A stretch of DNA of 64,000 nt, taken from assembly GCA_014904985.1 (NCBI GenBank), contig MU128934.1, positions 91,055 through 155,054 on the forward strand, given 5' to 3'. Below, in pieces: positions 1-11,815 of the stretch; within the stretch, counting starts at the first letter, position 1; the number at the start of each line of letters is the position of its first letter. The position numbers and the translations under genes are program-made. The notes under the pieces were generated by a model. That model did not search any database. It was not told the DNA's origin and saw only the letters and a list, made by a program, of their open reading frames with translations. The DNA comes from Hydnum rufescens UP504 (Eukaryota > Basidiomycota > Agaricomycetes > Cantharellales > Hydnaceae).

Positions 1-1595
1 AACAAAGAAGAAAGAGAGGGGCATGTGGTTTTTTCGAACAAGAAAATGATGTCTGGGGTAAGGCGCTGTACGCGGTTTTGGAATGATGATGATTGTATAT
101 GATCAATCCTGCGTCATCCCAAAACTAAAATGTATCAGATAGGTCGCATTATGTTACGATATCAACCACCTGCCGTCCGGAGAAAGGAGGTCGTCAGATT
201 TCTGAAAGTGAAGTAATACTGCAACCTAGAATGATGAGTGGAATTAATATTGCCGTTTTAAATGCTTCAAATCTCGGCTGGCGAGCTCCAAGTAGGTAAA
301 ACCGCATCGTCGCAGCGGAATCTCGGCTTTGCGTAACAGGCATTGGTAAAGGAGTGGGACAACGGAACGTTAGGTATCGCAGGGCATAGAATCCAGGTGG
401 CACGCCTTGTGGGGCGGAAGGGTATGGCCGTAGGTACGTTATGGAGCTCGTAGGGTAAGGATGACGGGATATAGGGAAAGGTCGAGAAAGATAATTGATG
501 ATAAAGCTTCATCTTCGCAAGAGGGTGCGCGAAAGGGTCTTTATGAGCATCGAAAGGGTGGGAGATAGCCGATTGGATAAGGGAGGAGGTTAAAGAGCGA
601 TACGATTGGAATTGGATTAATCGACGATGCGGGGGAACCCATTTGGATCGGTTGGGGGCCGTTGTACGTGCCTCGGGACCTGCCAACGACCGCCTGCGAA
701 CGGCGCGCGCATACTGCCGTGAGAATAGCCGGCCATATGCGATATCCGGGAAGCAGCCACCCACACCTTGCCGATTACTTCTGCCTAACCCGGATGCCTC
801 GCCGGTTTTTGCCAGTATATGAGCGCAGTGTGATTTTGAATGCGATGTTAATATCTTTTTGGAGGGGCTATTCTTCCCGTCCAGGGCGTGGCGTGCCTAG
901 GAACGTGCCAAAATGGTCGCCAAATTGGTACCCCGCGGCTGATACGGGTCCTTGCCTTTCGGCCCCTGCGTCCATTATCACCCAACGAACCCGGCAGCCG
1001 TCTTGATCCGCGGCCAATGGTTTGAATGTACGCCCTCCAGATTGGTCTCGGGTTGCCTCGTAGCCATTCCCAAATTTTCGCACGCTGCTTTTGGTACGTC
1101 TTTCAACCATCCGGGCAGGTGGAAGTCTGTTTTCTTTGTTAGGGGCATCCCAAAGCTCCAAGTTACCGCGATCTTCAATTTTGGGGTAGAGTTGACAGTC
1201 AGGCAAATTGTCCGAACGGACGCCAAATAATGGTCTTGAAGGCTTGAATTTGTTCTCTGAAGAGCCAAAGGCGTCCCAGCGCACGCTACAGGCTTTGGAT
1301 TTTTGAAGGCGAGGGGCCGACCGACGAAATTCGGTTGGGGAGGCAAATGAGGGCCCGCTGGAAGTATGGGGGATGGGAAGAGATTGTGGAGGATCGTGAG
1401 GAGCGCTGGAGGGAAGATGATAGGCGTGAAATGAGGGTCGTCGATTTGGGTTTTCGCCTCGGGGCAGCGGGTCCTGACCGAGGCCGTGTTAGCATGGGGG
1501 GGCTGGAGAGAACGGAATGGTTTAACACTGATTTGTGATGGGCTGGAGTTGGGAGGCCGGATCGGACTGAACTGCTTTGTGTAATGGCGATTTTC
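1..1595. other. no supportable gene
   Basis: Several open frames of 60-165 codons occur on both strands, but none shows a recognisable domain, signal peptide or convincing splice pattern. The minus-strand frame near 980-1,590 is Ser/Pro-rich and could be an exon cut by the assembly gap. I see no long repeat here. The stretch may be the far flank of the Ty3 element whose 5' part is lost in the gap. Confidence 0.4.
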
Positions 1596-1620
1596 NNNNN
1601 NNNNNNNNNNNNNNNNNNNN
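1596..1620. other. assembly gap (run of N)
   Basis: Twenty-five N characters, most likely a scaffold join of unknown true length. The Ty3 pol reading begins immediately after it, already inside the reverse transcriptase palm. The missing gag, protease and 5' LTR may therefore lie in the gap rather than being deleted. Confidence 0.98.
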
Positions 1621-4150
1621 GTTACCTTCCAGAACATGATCCAATGATGTCCTCCAGGAATGGATCGACAATGAGTGTGCATCTGTAATACTGGATGACA
1701 TTTCCTATAGCTTGCCAAGACCCGGGAGGAGTACGTCCGTGGGGTCTGAGGGGATCCTGCAGAAGCACTCCGGGAGACAACCTCTTCTTGAAACCCGAGA
1801 AAGTGTGAGTTCTTCCGTGATCTTGGATTGAGTATCTAGAGGATCGTGTCACCCCGGATCATGGTGAGATGACCCTATCAAGGTTGCAGGTTAATGGAAT
1901 ATGCCAGAACCCAAGAACCTGAAGGAGACGCAAGTCATTCCTGGATTCATCAACTCTACCGCTTTGGTTCATCCAGGATTCGCTAAGCGTTGCCAGACCT
2001 TGAATGCATCTCCCACCCAGAAGGACACCCCTTCCAGGCGCCGATGCCGAACATAATGCTTCGTCAAACTGAAATCCCTTGTCACCTCGCGCCACCGATC
2101 CTAGTCTTTCGCCTCTGAATCTGGACTTCCAAGTGGAAGCGATGCCATCCAGATATCAACTGCGAGCAGTACTCTCACAGCTCCAACTGAGGCATGGAAA
2201 GTGCCACCAGTACGTTCCTATCGAAAAGTCTGTCAGAGGCTGAGATAATTGAGAGCATCTATTTACAGCCAGCTCATGGCCATCATTCTGAGCTCGGAGG
2301 CATGGAACATTACTAGAGGCTCATCCACATCCGATTGAGATCTTGACGGACACCAGAACCTTCAGTACTTCCGCGACTGCCAGAAGCTGAATCGGAGACA
2401 AGCCCGCTGGAATATTTTCCTTTCCCGGTCAAACTTCACCCTACCAGCCACCACTCCGGATCACCAGTCCGGGAAACCGGGGATGCTCTTTCACGTGCCT
2501 GCGACATCCGCGAGGAGACTCTGATAACTCCGATGTTATGTCCACTGAAGCTGACTGCTTTCCAGTCCCATGCCCTAGACCACCACAGAGGTTGCGCAGT
2601 GAAGACCTAGCGGAGCTTGAGCCTCGGATCAAAAGGGCACGGAGATTGATGGACAAAGTAGTCCAGATCATCAAAGGAGCTTAAACGGATATGGCCCGAA
2701 GGCTCACCGAAGATTGGAACTCCAAGGTCTCTGTCCCTTTTCCGTGCGACATGGTCTATGTTCCACTGGACTCCAACTCCATCATGACCTAGTCTGTGCA
2801 ACACCACGACACCCCAACCAACGCCACCCCGGCACGATGGAAGACATACGAACTTGGTCCACCACTACTGGTGGCCAGGGATGTCACGGTATGTCACAAC
2901 CTATGTCTCCACCTGTGACACCTGCAATCGGACCAAAACCTTCCTTCCAAACCATCCGGAACTCTCCACCCTAATCCGGTTCCAGACTGCCGATGGCAAG
3001 TCATATCAGTGGACATGATCACGGAGCTCCCAGAGTCACAGGGATTTGACAGTGTGATGATCGTCGTCGACCAACTCTCCAAACGGATTCATGTGATGCC
3101 CACAACGACCACAGTGGACTCTGCCGGAGTCGCCCGCCTTTTCCGAGACAATGTCTGGAGGCACCATGGCCTTCCAGAGACCATCATCAGCGATCGGGGC
3201 ACCACATTCACCTCGAAGTTCATGAAGGAACTCAATTCACTCCTTGGAGTTAAAACCAACTTCTCCACAGTGTTCCACCCCCAGACAGACGGACAGATGG
3301 AGTGAGTCAATCAGGAGATTGAGCAGTACCTCCGGATCTTTGTCAACCACAGACAAAATGATTGGGCAGACTGGCTCCCTATGGCGGAGTTTGCATACAA
3401 TAACCAGATTCACTCCTCCACCCGGGAAACCCCATTCCGCCTTGACTCTGGCCAAGATCCTCGCCTCGGTACTGAACCAATCTGCCCCGGAGTTGTTGAA
3501 GCAGCCACAGACTTCATCACACGGATGCAGAAAACCTCTGAGGAAGCCCAGTCCGCTCTCCGCCAAGCAGCCGAGGACATGGCTCGTCACTATGATGCAC
3601 ACCGGACAGAAGCCCCAGAGTATGCAGTCGGAGACTCAGTATGGCTGGATGCTCACAACATTTCCATTGACCGCCCAGCCCGGAAACTCTCAGACAAGTG
3701 GTTAGGCCCGTACAAAGTGGACAAGGTGATCTCCCGCTCTGCTATCCGGCTCAAACTTCCCCCTCCATGCGAGTCCACCCGGTGTTCCATGTCTCGAAAC
3801 TCCACCCTTTCCGGCCTGACCCAATTATGGATCGTGTTGCACATCCTCCGCCTCCTCCTATCCTCCATGGTGGTGAGGAGGAGTATGAGGTAGAACAGAT
3901 TGAAAACTCCCACTATTTCCGAGGCCGACTCCAGTACTTGGTGAAATGGAAAGGCTACCCACCCTCGGAGAACCAATGGCTTCCAGAGACCAATCTAGGT
4001 AATGCCCCGGAAGTCATCATGGAGTTCCACCTTGCTCATCCAGAAGCTCCACGGCGGATCAGCGCCATTGACTTCTCCTCCATTGGGTTCCGGACATGTC
4101 CACTCCTAACTGAACCCCCTGCGGACCTCCCGGACTGGTCAACCCATTGA
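1621..4150 (+). pseudogene. broken Ty3 pol (RT-RNaseH-integrase-chromodomain)
   Basis: Directly after the gap the frame reads like the RT palm, with ILDDIS near 1,692-1,709 where the family has Y-x-D-D, so the Tyr is lost. The frame then jumps repeatedly: KPEKCEFF (about 1,790), then NLKET-like and GFIN-like thumb motifs (1,915-1,960). RNase H gives the HQNLQYFRDCQKLNRRQARW stretch (about 2,350-2,415) and a DALSR-like end. Integrase has a Cys-x2-Cys (CDTC) near 2,925 and a clean core from 3,009. An in-frame TGA follows the FHPQTDGQME motif at 3,303, where the family has Arg (CGA to TGA). A further frameshift near 3,760 leads into a chromodomain (YLVKWKGYPPSENQWLPE) and a stop at 4,148. Many independent lesions mean it cannot make an active polyprotein. 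Confidence 0.92.
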
Positions 4151-4196
4151 TCCCTGCTCCTCCGGCCAATTGGGACGATCGGCCCTAAGAGGGGGG

Positions 4197-4749
4197 TGAT
4201 GTCAGGGTTTGTCCCCCACTCCGGTCCACTCCAGTCCACTCCAGTCCACTCCGGTCCACTCCGGCCCACTCCGGATCACTCCGGTCCTTGTCCACCCACC
4301 TCCAGTCCAGTTCTCCACTTAGTTCCTTCGCCCAAGTCCACTTTGCTTCCGGTTTGACTCCGATCCAACCCTATCTGGTTTCATTTCCCTTTCATTTCCC
4401 ATTGCTTCTGGTTTGGCCCCTGGCCGAGCTCCTGTTCCTGTTCCTGTTCCCGTCCCCCTTGTAACCACCCACAGTTTAGTGATCACTCCCCCGTAGTATA
4501 GTCATCATGTATAAGTAGTCCGAGAGCGAAGTCCAGAGACCCCAGCTTTGGTCTCTCAGGATTTCTGCTGTTACTCCGGACTACAGGTCAGCCTTCATGT
4601 ATTCCGTATTCATATTACATAATCTCAGGATTTCCGCTGTTACTCCGGACTACAGCTCCGAGTATTATCCAGTCGACTCCACGAGCTTAAGGACCGCTGT
4701 GCTCATTTCCGCCTAGTCCCTTCTGGGCAGCTGGACCACTCCTCCAACA
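4197..4749 (+). repeat. 3' LTR of the Ty3 element
   Basis: The LTR follows a purine tract (about 4,186-4,196). It starts TGATGTCAGG (or at the inner TGTCAG, 4,200) and plausibly ends ...CCAACA at 4,749, giving a TG...CA element of about 550 bp. It holds about seven copies of a decamer like TCCACTCCGG (4,217-4,290), a TATA-like box TATAAGTAG (4,510-4,518), and two 33-bp direct repeats differing by one base (4,554-4,586 and 4,623-4,655). The outer end is inferred because no second LTR is available for comparison. Confidence 0.75.
4510..4518 (+). promoter_or_regulatory. TATA-like box in the LTR (U3)
   Basis: TATAAGTAG lies 3' of the decamer array and 5' of the paired 33-bp repeats, the expected place for the U3/R promoter of a Ty3 LTR. 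Activity is inferred from position only. Confidence 0.45.
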
Positions 4750-5069
4750 TCCCTAACCTCCTTATCTCATTCTTGCCCGGATTCTTGTGGACTTAGCCGG
4801 ACTTACACCGGACTTAGCCGGAATTATTTGTGTTTACATTTGTTTGGTGCCCTCATCGCAGCATGGCCCTGACAGTCCAATATGGAACCCATCTCAGCTT
4901 GATTGTCCACACCTGCAGGTGCCACTAGATCCTCAGAATTCACAGATTTCATGCTTGAACCACTCAGCTGTTTCATTTTGTGTTTTTCAGAAAAACTACA
5001 CTGAATCAAGCCCCCAAATATTATATTCTTGGAGTACTTGTCAGTACCTACCTGCTTGCAAAAAAAATC

Positions 5070-5490
5070 AGAGAAAAATTTGAAGATTTGAGGGCTGAGT
5101 CTATCACCCCCAAATTTTTCATTTTGTGGATGAACCACCACAAAGTATGCCATAAAAACTATATATTGTTGGAGCCCTTCTTTATCTTTACCTGCTGGAC
5201 AAAAAACTAGAGCAATCCAACAAGTTTTGATGCAAAGTTGAGTCAGTGATGTGCGGTGACTATGAGTCATGGTACTTGCCGCAAGTACTGTGACTCATAG
5301 TCACCGCATGTCACTGACTCAACTTTGCATCAAAACTTGTTGGATTGCTCTAGCTTTTTTTCCAGCAGGTAAAGATAAAGAAGGGCTCAACAATATAGAT
5401 ATTTTTATGGCATTACTTTGTGGCTCATCCACAAAATGAAAATGTGGGGGTGATAGACTCAGCCCTCAAATCTTCAAATTTTTCCTCCCT
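5070..5490. repeat. long hairpin / foldback (MITE-like)
   Basis: The left arm (about 5,070-5,279) and right arm (about 5,281-5,490) are reverse complements over roughly 210 bp with only scattered mismatches and small gaps. The axis is one base (5,280), flanked by TACTTGC and GCAAGTA. The arms are AT-rich and carry no gene. A transcript would fold into one long double-stranded RNA. This resembles a full-length foldback MITE or a head-to-head duplicated transposon end; no target duplication could be fixed. Confidence 0.85.
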
Positions 5491-7170
5491 TTAATTTCTG
5501 AATGTACTGGTTTTTTTTTTCCTCTCCTTTAAACAATCTTTCGTGTGCAAAGTCTTACCAATTGTCGCTGGGCCGTTCCTTGCTGTTCCTTTCATTTTCT
5601 TATCCTCCCTCTTGCTCTGTGACATCCGCCTCATACTCATTGCATACACATCATTCACGCATTCTCCTCGCAATGAATACCTGCTGCCTTCTTCGTGACT
5701 TGAGCGCTATGGAGAATCGGGTGGCGCCGACAAGCGCCAATCCCCGACTCTTAAGCCGGTTGTCATGTGGTTATTTTTGATAAACTACAGTAAGGTAAAG
5801 TGCCTGTGCTCAACTCAACTCATGAGGGATTTCATGGAGGACATATATTAAGATGTATGCATTATTTCCATGTAGTGTTTGAAGTGTACTTGTGTTTTCA
5901 CCCAGTAATCCATCATAAGATAGTCATCATGCATACTCATCAACATCATGCGACTATTTTCACTCTCAATTTGAACAGGCTTATTAGACTCCACCATGTC
6001 AATACAAGGACAATGTAATACCATAGAAAAGGTAGCTAAGAGACATAGCTACAGTTCTATGGTAACTGAATTTCAATAAATGTCTTGAGTCATGAGCAAT
6101 AATAGAAACACCCAACCCCCAAAGTCCAATAATGAAAGTTGTTTAGAATCACATTGTGGTGAGAGGGGATTTTTTAGGCCAAAAATTTCAGCACTCAGGA
6201 ACAGGCATTATATTGCATCTGGAAATTGCCGGAATACATTTGGCAGCTGCCAGAATAGACTTTGCAGGGGGGCCAAAGAGTTTGCTGTCTAGAGAACACA
6301 CCAATTTGTGCCCTATGGGATGCAAGCCCAAAGCCAACATAGCCCGGACATCAAACTTTGGGCTGTATTCCAAGAAAAAGGCACATATTTCTCACCTCAT
6401 CTATAGCATGATTTTATATTTATGAATGACTCAACAGCCTAGGATGGAAAGCACTGCCATTGAACCATCTGATGCAGAAGATGAATGGGACCAAAGCAAA
6501 TCACCTGCTGAGGAGACCTTCTCAGACACTGCATCAAGCTTTTCCATGGGCAGAGTACACTCACCATGATGTGCCCACCAGTGAAGGAACAGACATTATA
6601 TCTATTCTATGAGATGGAATGCAATGCCTTGAGAGAAATGGACATGCATGTGTCTGTAGTGCAGTGGAAGGCATTAAAGTTTGCTATGCCAAAATTGGCA
6701 ATAAAGCACCATCCACCACATGAGGATATCGCACAGCAGACCAGGCTGCATTAAAAGCATCCACATGGGATGGAAATTAGCTCACACTCTGGTTTAAGCC
6801 TAAATCATGCCCAACACTGCCCACAACCATTCCTGTGCCAGTAATTGTCCCCACACCAATAGACTTCCCAGCTGCCATCCAGAGACCCACTGCATTGTGC
6901 CCAATTGTTGATTTGACTATGGCCAATGACACTGAAGAAGAGGAGGCTGCACTCATGGACAATGATAGTGACAGCAACAACAGCAATCACCCAAGTGACA
7001 ATGAGTCAATTCTGGTGTTGAGGTTTTGAGATCAATCAATCTCACCTCCACTAGCACATTTGGAAGACCCTTTCCTGGCTGTGCAAGAAGATAACTGAGA
7101 GAACAGTCAGGACCAGTGTTGCCAGGTGATTGGTCATTGTGCATGGGCAAATATTATCCTGCACCTCTGC
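5491..7170. other. degenerate flank and N-terminal remains of DDE element
   Basis: No intact gene. Between about 6,835 and 7,010 the plus strand reads as an acidic, Ser/Asp/Asn-rich frame (MANDTEEEEAALMDNDSDSN), likely the disordered N-terminus of the transposase gene downstream. It is broken by stops before the conserved part. A small inverted repeat around ACCATAG/CTATGGT spans about 6,020-6,063. The rest is AT-rich and unrecognised. Confidence 0.5.
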
Positions 7171-7183
7171 TTCTTGACATCCA

Positions 7184-8962
7184 ACAAGCTTCAAAAGACC
7201 TGGCTGAGGTCCTGAAGCCCAAATGAAATAAAGGTCCAGGATATAAGGACCCCAAGTTAGACCTTCTCTTCTGCCATCATCTTGAGATGATGTCTGTGTT
7301 CTTAAATCTCTATGCTGCAGAATTGAAGAGTGGTAATGGAAATGATAGTGCATGGATGTCAGTTGCACTTCTTACAGCAATCACTGCTGGGAAAGGACCT
7401 TGGTTGGCACAATCCTTATGCAAATGGACACATGCTTACCTCCAGAACCAAGATATCCTTCCCACAAATCCATATGGTACCTGGAGTGTCTCAGTGTTGG
7501 CAGATGAAGACCTGGCTGCAGAATTACACCTCCACTTACAGTTGAAGGGCAAATACATCACAGCTCATGACATCATATGGTATATAAGTGGGCCCAGCAT
7601 AAAGGAGTGCTTTGGCTTTGAGAGAATAATCAGTCTTTCCATGGCAACTCAGTGGCTAAAGATAATGGAGTACCAATGGGAAAAGGAGCCAATGGGGCAA
7701 TATGTCAATGGACATGAACGAAATGATGTGGTTGCATACCATCAGAACACAATGCTCCCATTTTGGGATGGGATTCTGCCAACAATGTGGAGATGGAACA
7801 AGGAGGGCATTGAGGTGGACACCAAAAGGCCTGGATGGCAGACAGTGGTCTGGACACATAATGAGTCCACATTCTATGCTCATGATCATTGGAAACACCA
7901 CTGGGTGCATTCCAAAGAGACAGCAAAACCTATTCAGAAGGGGGAAGGTGCATCACTGATGGTGTCAGATTTCTGCTCTGCTGACTATGGCTGGCTTCAC
8001 TCACCAGAGGGGGAGGAGGCCTGCATCCTCTTCAAACCTGGTAAAGGATGAGATGGATATTTCACTAATGAAGAGATCTATGACCAAGTGTCAGTGGCTG
8101 CCAAACTTGCCACAAAGCTCTACCCTCATGACAATCATGTCTTTGCATTTGACAATGCCACAACCCATACAAAATGTCCAGAAGATGCACTGTCAGTGAT
8201 GAAGATGCCAAAGAAGATGTCACCAAAAGGAAAGAACTTCCTCTGTGAGGTGACCAGGTGTGATGGGAGCAGAAAGCCAGTCCTAGACTCATCAGGGAAT
8301 GTTGTCAAGGACAAGATGCAGATGCACAATGGCCCACTTCCAGATGGCTCACCACAATGTGTCTACTTCACCCCTAATCACCAGTATGCCAGCCAATTCA
8401 AAGGCATGGCAGTGATACTCAAGGAGAATGGGGTTGACATGGATGGAGTCAAATTGAAAGCACAATGTGGAAAGGGCAGGTTCAAATGTTGGACTAACAT
8501 TGTGCCCCCTGGTACTAACCCCTGTTGCTGCCAGAAGGCCATGTTTGATCAGCCCAATTTCACAAACCAAAAGTCTTGCATTGAGGAGCTTCTGGAGTCA
8601 CTGGGCCATGGGTGTACCTTCTACACACACTTTCACTGCAAGTGTAACTTTATTGAGTCCAACTGGGGTTATGAAAAGTGTGTGTACCAAGAGTATCCCA
8701 AATCCTCAGGTGAAGATCAGCTTAAGGCCAATGTAGAGTCCGCCCTGGCATCCATACCTTTAGTGTCTATGCAAAGGTCCATTTCTCATATTGCATATAA
8801 TTATATCTGAAACCCAGATTGCACAGATTTGCAAACCATTCACTCTGGTTTATGGATGCTTATCAGAAAGGGCTGAATGCAGCAGAGGCAGCATGGGCCA
8901 ACAAAAAATATCATGGACATCAAGTCCTCCCAGAAAGTTTAATGATGGACATGGATAAGTAG
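7184..8962 (+). pseudogene. dead DDE-superfamily transposase
   Basis: The frame runs from a truncated start (SKDLAEVLKPK, about 7,170) through MMSVFLNLY (7,287), a helical DNA-binding region, then the catalytic fold. That fold reads THNESTFYAHD (about 7,858), FAFDNATTHTK (about 8,142) and NFIESNWGYEKC (about 8,649). From memory of this agaric family the first motif is THDEST, so the first catalytic Asp has become Asn (GAT to AAT). An in-frame TGA at 8,049-8,051 (LFKPGKG*DGYF) fits an Arg CGA codon mutated to TGA. A 50-bp GT-AG intron near 8,780-8,830 joins MQR to FANHSLWFMDAY, ending at TAG 8,960-8,962. A second upstream stop breaks the N-terminus. I cannot assign a named superfamily with certainty. 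Confidence 0.8.
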
Positions 8963-9481
8963 CTGTCCTAATTTCTGTGTCTTGTGGTTACCCCAGAAAC
9001 AGCCATTCCCCCAGAGACTAGAATCAGAAATAAAATGAGCAACAAGCAAACAAACAAACAAACAAACAAACAACAGAACATTCCAGTATTTACATAATAA
9101 ATGACCAACATCCAGTCACAGACTGTAGTGTGGGTAGACAGTTACACACTATATAATGTAATCTGCCTGCCACCACCCACCCCCCTGCCCCCCCCCCACA
9201 TGGAAAGACTTAGTCAAGTCACCCAAGAATTTCAGTGGCACAGCCCTAACCCTAATTGATTACATATACAGTCATGTGATGTTGATGAGTATGCATGACA
9301 ACTATCTTACCACACCTGCCCCAGCAGGTGTATGGTACCTCACATGTGTGGACAGCAGGGTCTGTATTGGCCTTTTTCGTACAGGGGTTCACACGGGGTT
9401 CAGTTCAGGCATTGATGTGCAGGTGTGGGGGTTCTTGTTGCTGGGGGTTCGGCTGGTGGTTCATTCAGGCTCGGATGCTGT
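8963..9481. repeat. simple repeats and extra exon-like module
   Basis: This stretch holds an (AAAC)n microsatellite (about 9,045-9,075), a C-rich run (about 9,177-9,200) and a short CCCTAACCCTAA (9,244-9,255). From about 9,304 to 9,481 one more exon-like module appears, of the kind that builds the adjacent palindrome. This outermost module has no partner in the right arm, so symmetry ends at about 9,482. Confidence 0.7.
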
Positions 9482-10442
9482 CTGTTGCATGATCTAGAAT
9501 AAAACAAATATATATTAGAAGTGATGCAAAAAGGGCAGCTTGCACTGCCCTTTTTGCACCACATGCATAGAAAATTAGATTTAAAAAAGGAAAATCATGC
9601 CTTTTAGTGCCACACCCACTCCAGCAGGTGTGGTACCTCACGGTTTGGCGTTGATGTGGACGGTGGGGTCAATACGGGTTCGTGCCTGGTTTTCCGTACA
9701 GGGGGTCGCATGGGCTTCGGTTTGGTGTCAATACGCAGGTGCAGGGGTTCTTGTCACCGGGGGCCAGTGGTTTGTTCAGGCTTGGGTGATAACTGTCACA
9801 CAATCTAGAATAAGACAAATACATGTTAGAAGGGCAGCTTGCACTGCCCTTTTTGCACCACATACACATGGAAAATAGAAAAGAAAAATCATACCTTTTG
9901 GTACCACACACCCGCTGGAGCAGGTGTATGGCACCTCACGGTTTGGCATTGATGTGGATGGCAGGGTCAATGTGGGCTCATGCCCGGTTTTTCATACAGG
10001 GGGTCATATGGGCTTCAGTTCGGTGTTGATATGCGCACCTGGAGTTTAAAAAAAATACATAAGTAAATACCAAAACCTTTGCACAGCTGTGTATACTGGA
10101 GGGAATACTCATCTTTTATAGTACCACACACCTGCCGCAGTGGGTGTGTGGTTCCTGGGGGGCACTTGTTGGGCATGTTGCCATTTGGCAGCTTCTCGTT
10201 GTGCCTTGTATTTCGTCTGGCAGCCAGGTTTTCATTTGGCGGTATAGAAGAAGGGTTGGGAGCTCTGATGATTGTCAAATCAAAATCTGGTTCAGCCAGT
10301 GTGTAGATGGGAGACTGTATTTCTGTTGTTATTCATTGGGCTGGTTCGCTTCAATGGTTGATCACACTCTGTAAGATGTGTATGGTGTTCAGTGGAGAAT
10401 AGGAAGGGATATGGACTAGCTGTAGTCAATGATATATCGTGT

Positions 10443-10560
10443 GGGATGCTTATAGAAAGGCTTATATGTCTGGGATGCTTGTGGAAAGGCTTATATGTCA
10501 TGTAGGATGCTTATGGAAAGGCTTATATGTCTGGGATGCTTGTGGAAAGGCTTATACGTC
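10443..10560 (+). repeat. minisatellite, about 30-bp unit x4
   Basis: Four copies of a unit like GGGATGCTTATGGAAAGGCT plus TATATGTC alternate between TTATA/TTATG and TTGTG variants, giving a higher-order period of about 60 bp. Confidence 0.85.
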
Positions 10561-11411
10561 ATTCGTGTTGCATTGGTCTGTTTACTGATATTTGTGTATT
10601 CTTGTTTATGTTCTCCTGGTCAAAATGCGGATATCTGTGGGTTATAGACTGGTCAGTGCTTGGTTAGTCTTGTTAGTATGTTTCTTTCTTCTTTCTTCAA
10701 AACCTGATACATATTTCGTTATGCTTACTTTTCCTTGGATGTCCAGCAACTCTAACCTTAGGTCCTGCAACTATCCTTGGCTTTAGTGATTCGCGTAGAG
10801 GGCTACCAGTGGCTTTGTCTCAACAACCTTGAAGATGACTTAGCTCCAGATGGCTTATAGATAGACTGTTCTTTAGAGGCAAGCAGAAAAGTTGACAGTG
10901 GTTGACAGTGATGATTTCCAGAGAGGAGATTATTGTGTGTGGGGTACAGGAAATCTACCAGCTTTTATACCTTTCTGAAGGTGGCTGTGTTTAAGAAATA
11001 TGACTCCCCCATGGGTGAGTCATATGTGAGTCATAGGTGAGAACAAAAGAAAAATAACAAGATGATGTAATAATGCGGTCATAGCTGAGTCATGCATAAG
11101 GAGAACAAAAGAAATCATGAGGAGTGATGTCATAGTGATGTCATTCATAAAGAGAACAAAAGGAATCATGAGGGGGGGTGATGTCACCAATTTGCTGAGC
11201 ATGTGGAATGCTTGGAGCATGTGGTCACTGACCATGTGGAGCATTCTGGAGGCGAAATGAAAGGATATCTCCGGGTTTTGGAGATTAATTTGAGCATAGT
11301 CCAGTGGTTAAGGTGTTTTGTTGTTGGTTGATAATGGGGACAAGTGCATGGGATGGGATTCAATGCAGAAACAGCAGTTTGCATCTGTAATAGACGTTCT
11401 TGGTATCATTA

Positions 11412-11815
11412 GATGCGGATTTTTAACAGCTTTCTGGGCGCGGTGGTTCCGAGCAGATCCGGTGTAAACTGACAGAGAAATTCGTTTTTACTGATGGGTG
11501 TTGATTCTGATAGTAATATCGTTCTGTAGAGCTCAGTTTTGATCTGTTCTTTGCGTGCTCAGTACCGTTGGATGCGTATTTTTTATATCTTTCTAGGCGT
11601 GGTTGTTCCGAAAGGATTGAACGCGAACTGACAGAGAAATTCGTTTTTTACTGGAAATTCCGGATTTTGGTAGTAAAACTGGCCTGGAGAGTGCAGTTTT
11701 GGTCCGTTCGACTTGTGTTTGGTACCGTTCGAAAGGTGTGAATCGTAGCTTTCTAAGCGTTATATGGGCGTACCTCTCCGATCAAAACTGATGGAGTTAT
11801 AGAACGAATTTGATT
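11412..11815 (+). repeat. about 160-bp tandem repeat, 2.5 copies
   Basis: Copies start near 11,412 and 11,571, with a shortened third near 11,730. Shared landmarks are GATGCG, TTTCTNGGCG, CTGACAGAGAAATTCG, AGTNCAGTTTTG and GTACCGTT. Copies are diverged (roughly 75% by eye), so the array is old. No coding potential. Confidence 0.75.

Larger units (their letters stand above)
1621..4749 (+). mobile_element. decayed Ty3/gypsy chromovirus, 3' part
   Basis: Pol can be followed in three frames in the normal order: RT palm and thumb (about 1,621-2,100), RNase H (about 2,150-2,500), integrase zinc finger (about 2,780-2,930), integrase core (3,009-3,650), chromodomain (about 3,880-4,010), polypurine tract and 3' LTR. 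A C-terminal chromodomain marks the chromovirus clade. Gag, protease, the N-terminal RT and the 5' LTR are absent, probably because of the N gap. Frameshifts and stops make it non-autonomous. No target duplication can be scored because the 5' end is missing. Confidence 0.92.

Noticed and set aside
267..764. 165-codon minus-strand frame near the left edge
   Set aside because: Composition looks random (many Arg/Pro/Ser, no domain) and no gene context supports it.
5716..5770. Similarity of GCGCC...GACTCTTAAGCCGG to 15,381-15,425, considered as a SINE-like repeat
   Set aside because: The match is short (CTCTTAAGC plus scattered bases), without A-tail or Pol III boxes; not enough to call a repeat family.
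9244..9255. Telomere-like CCCTAACCCTAA
   Set aside because: Only two units, next to low-complexity sequence; too short to argue for a chromosome end or telomere healing.
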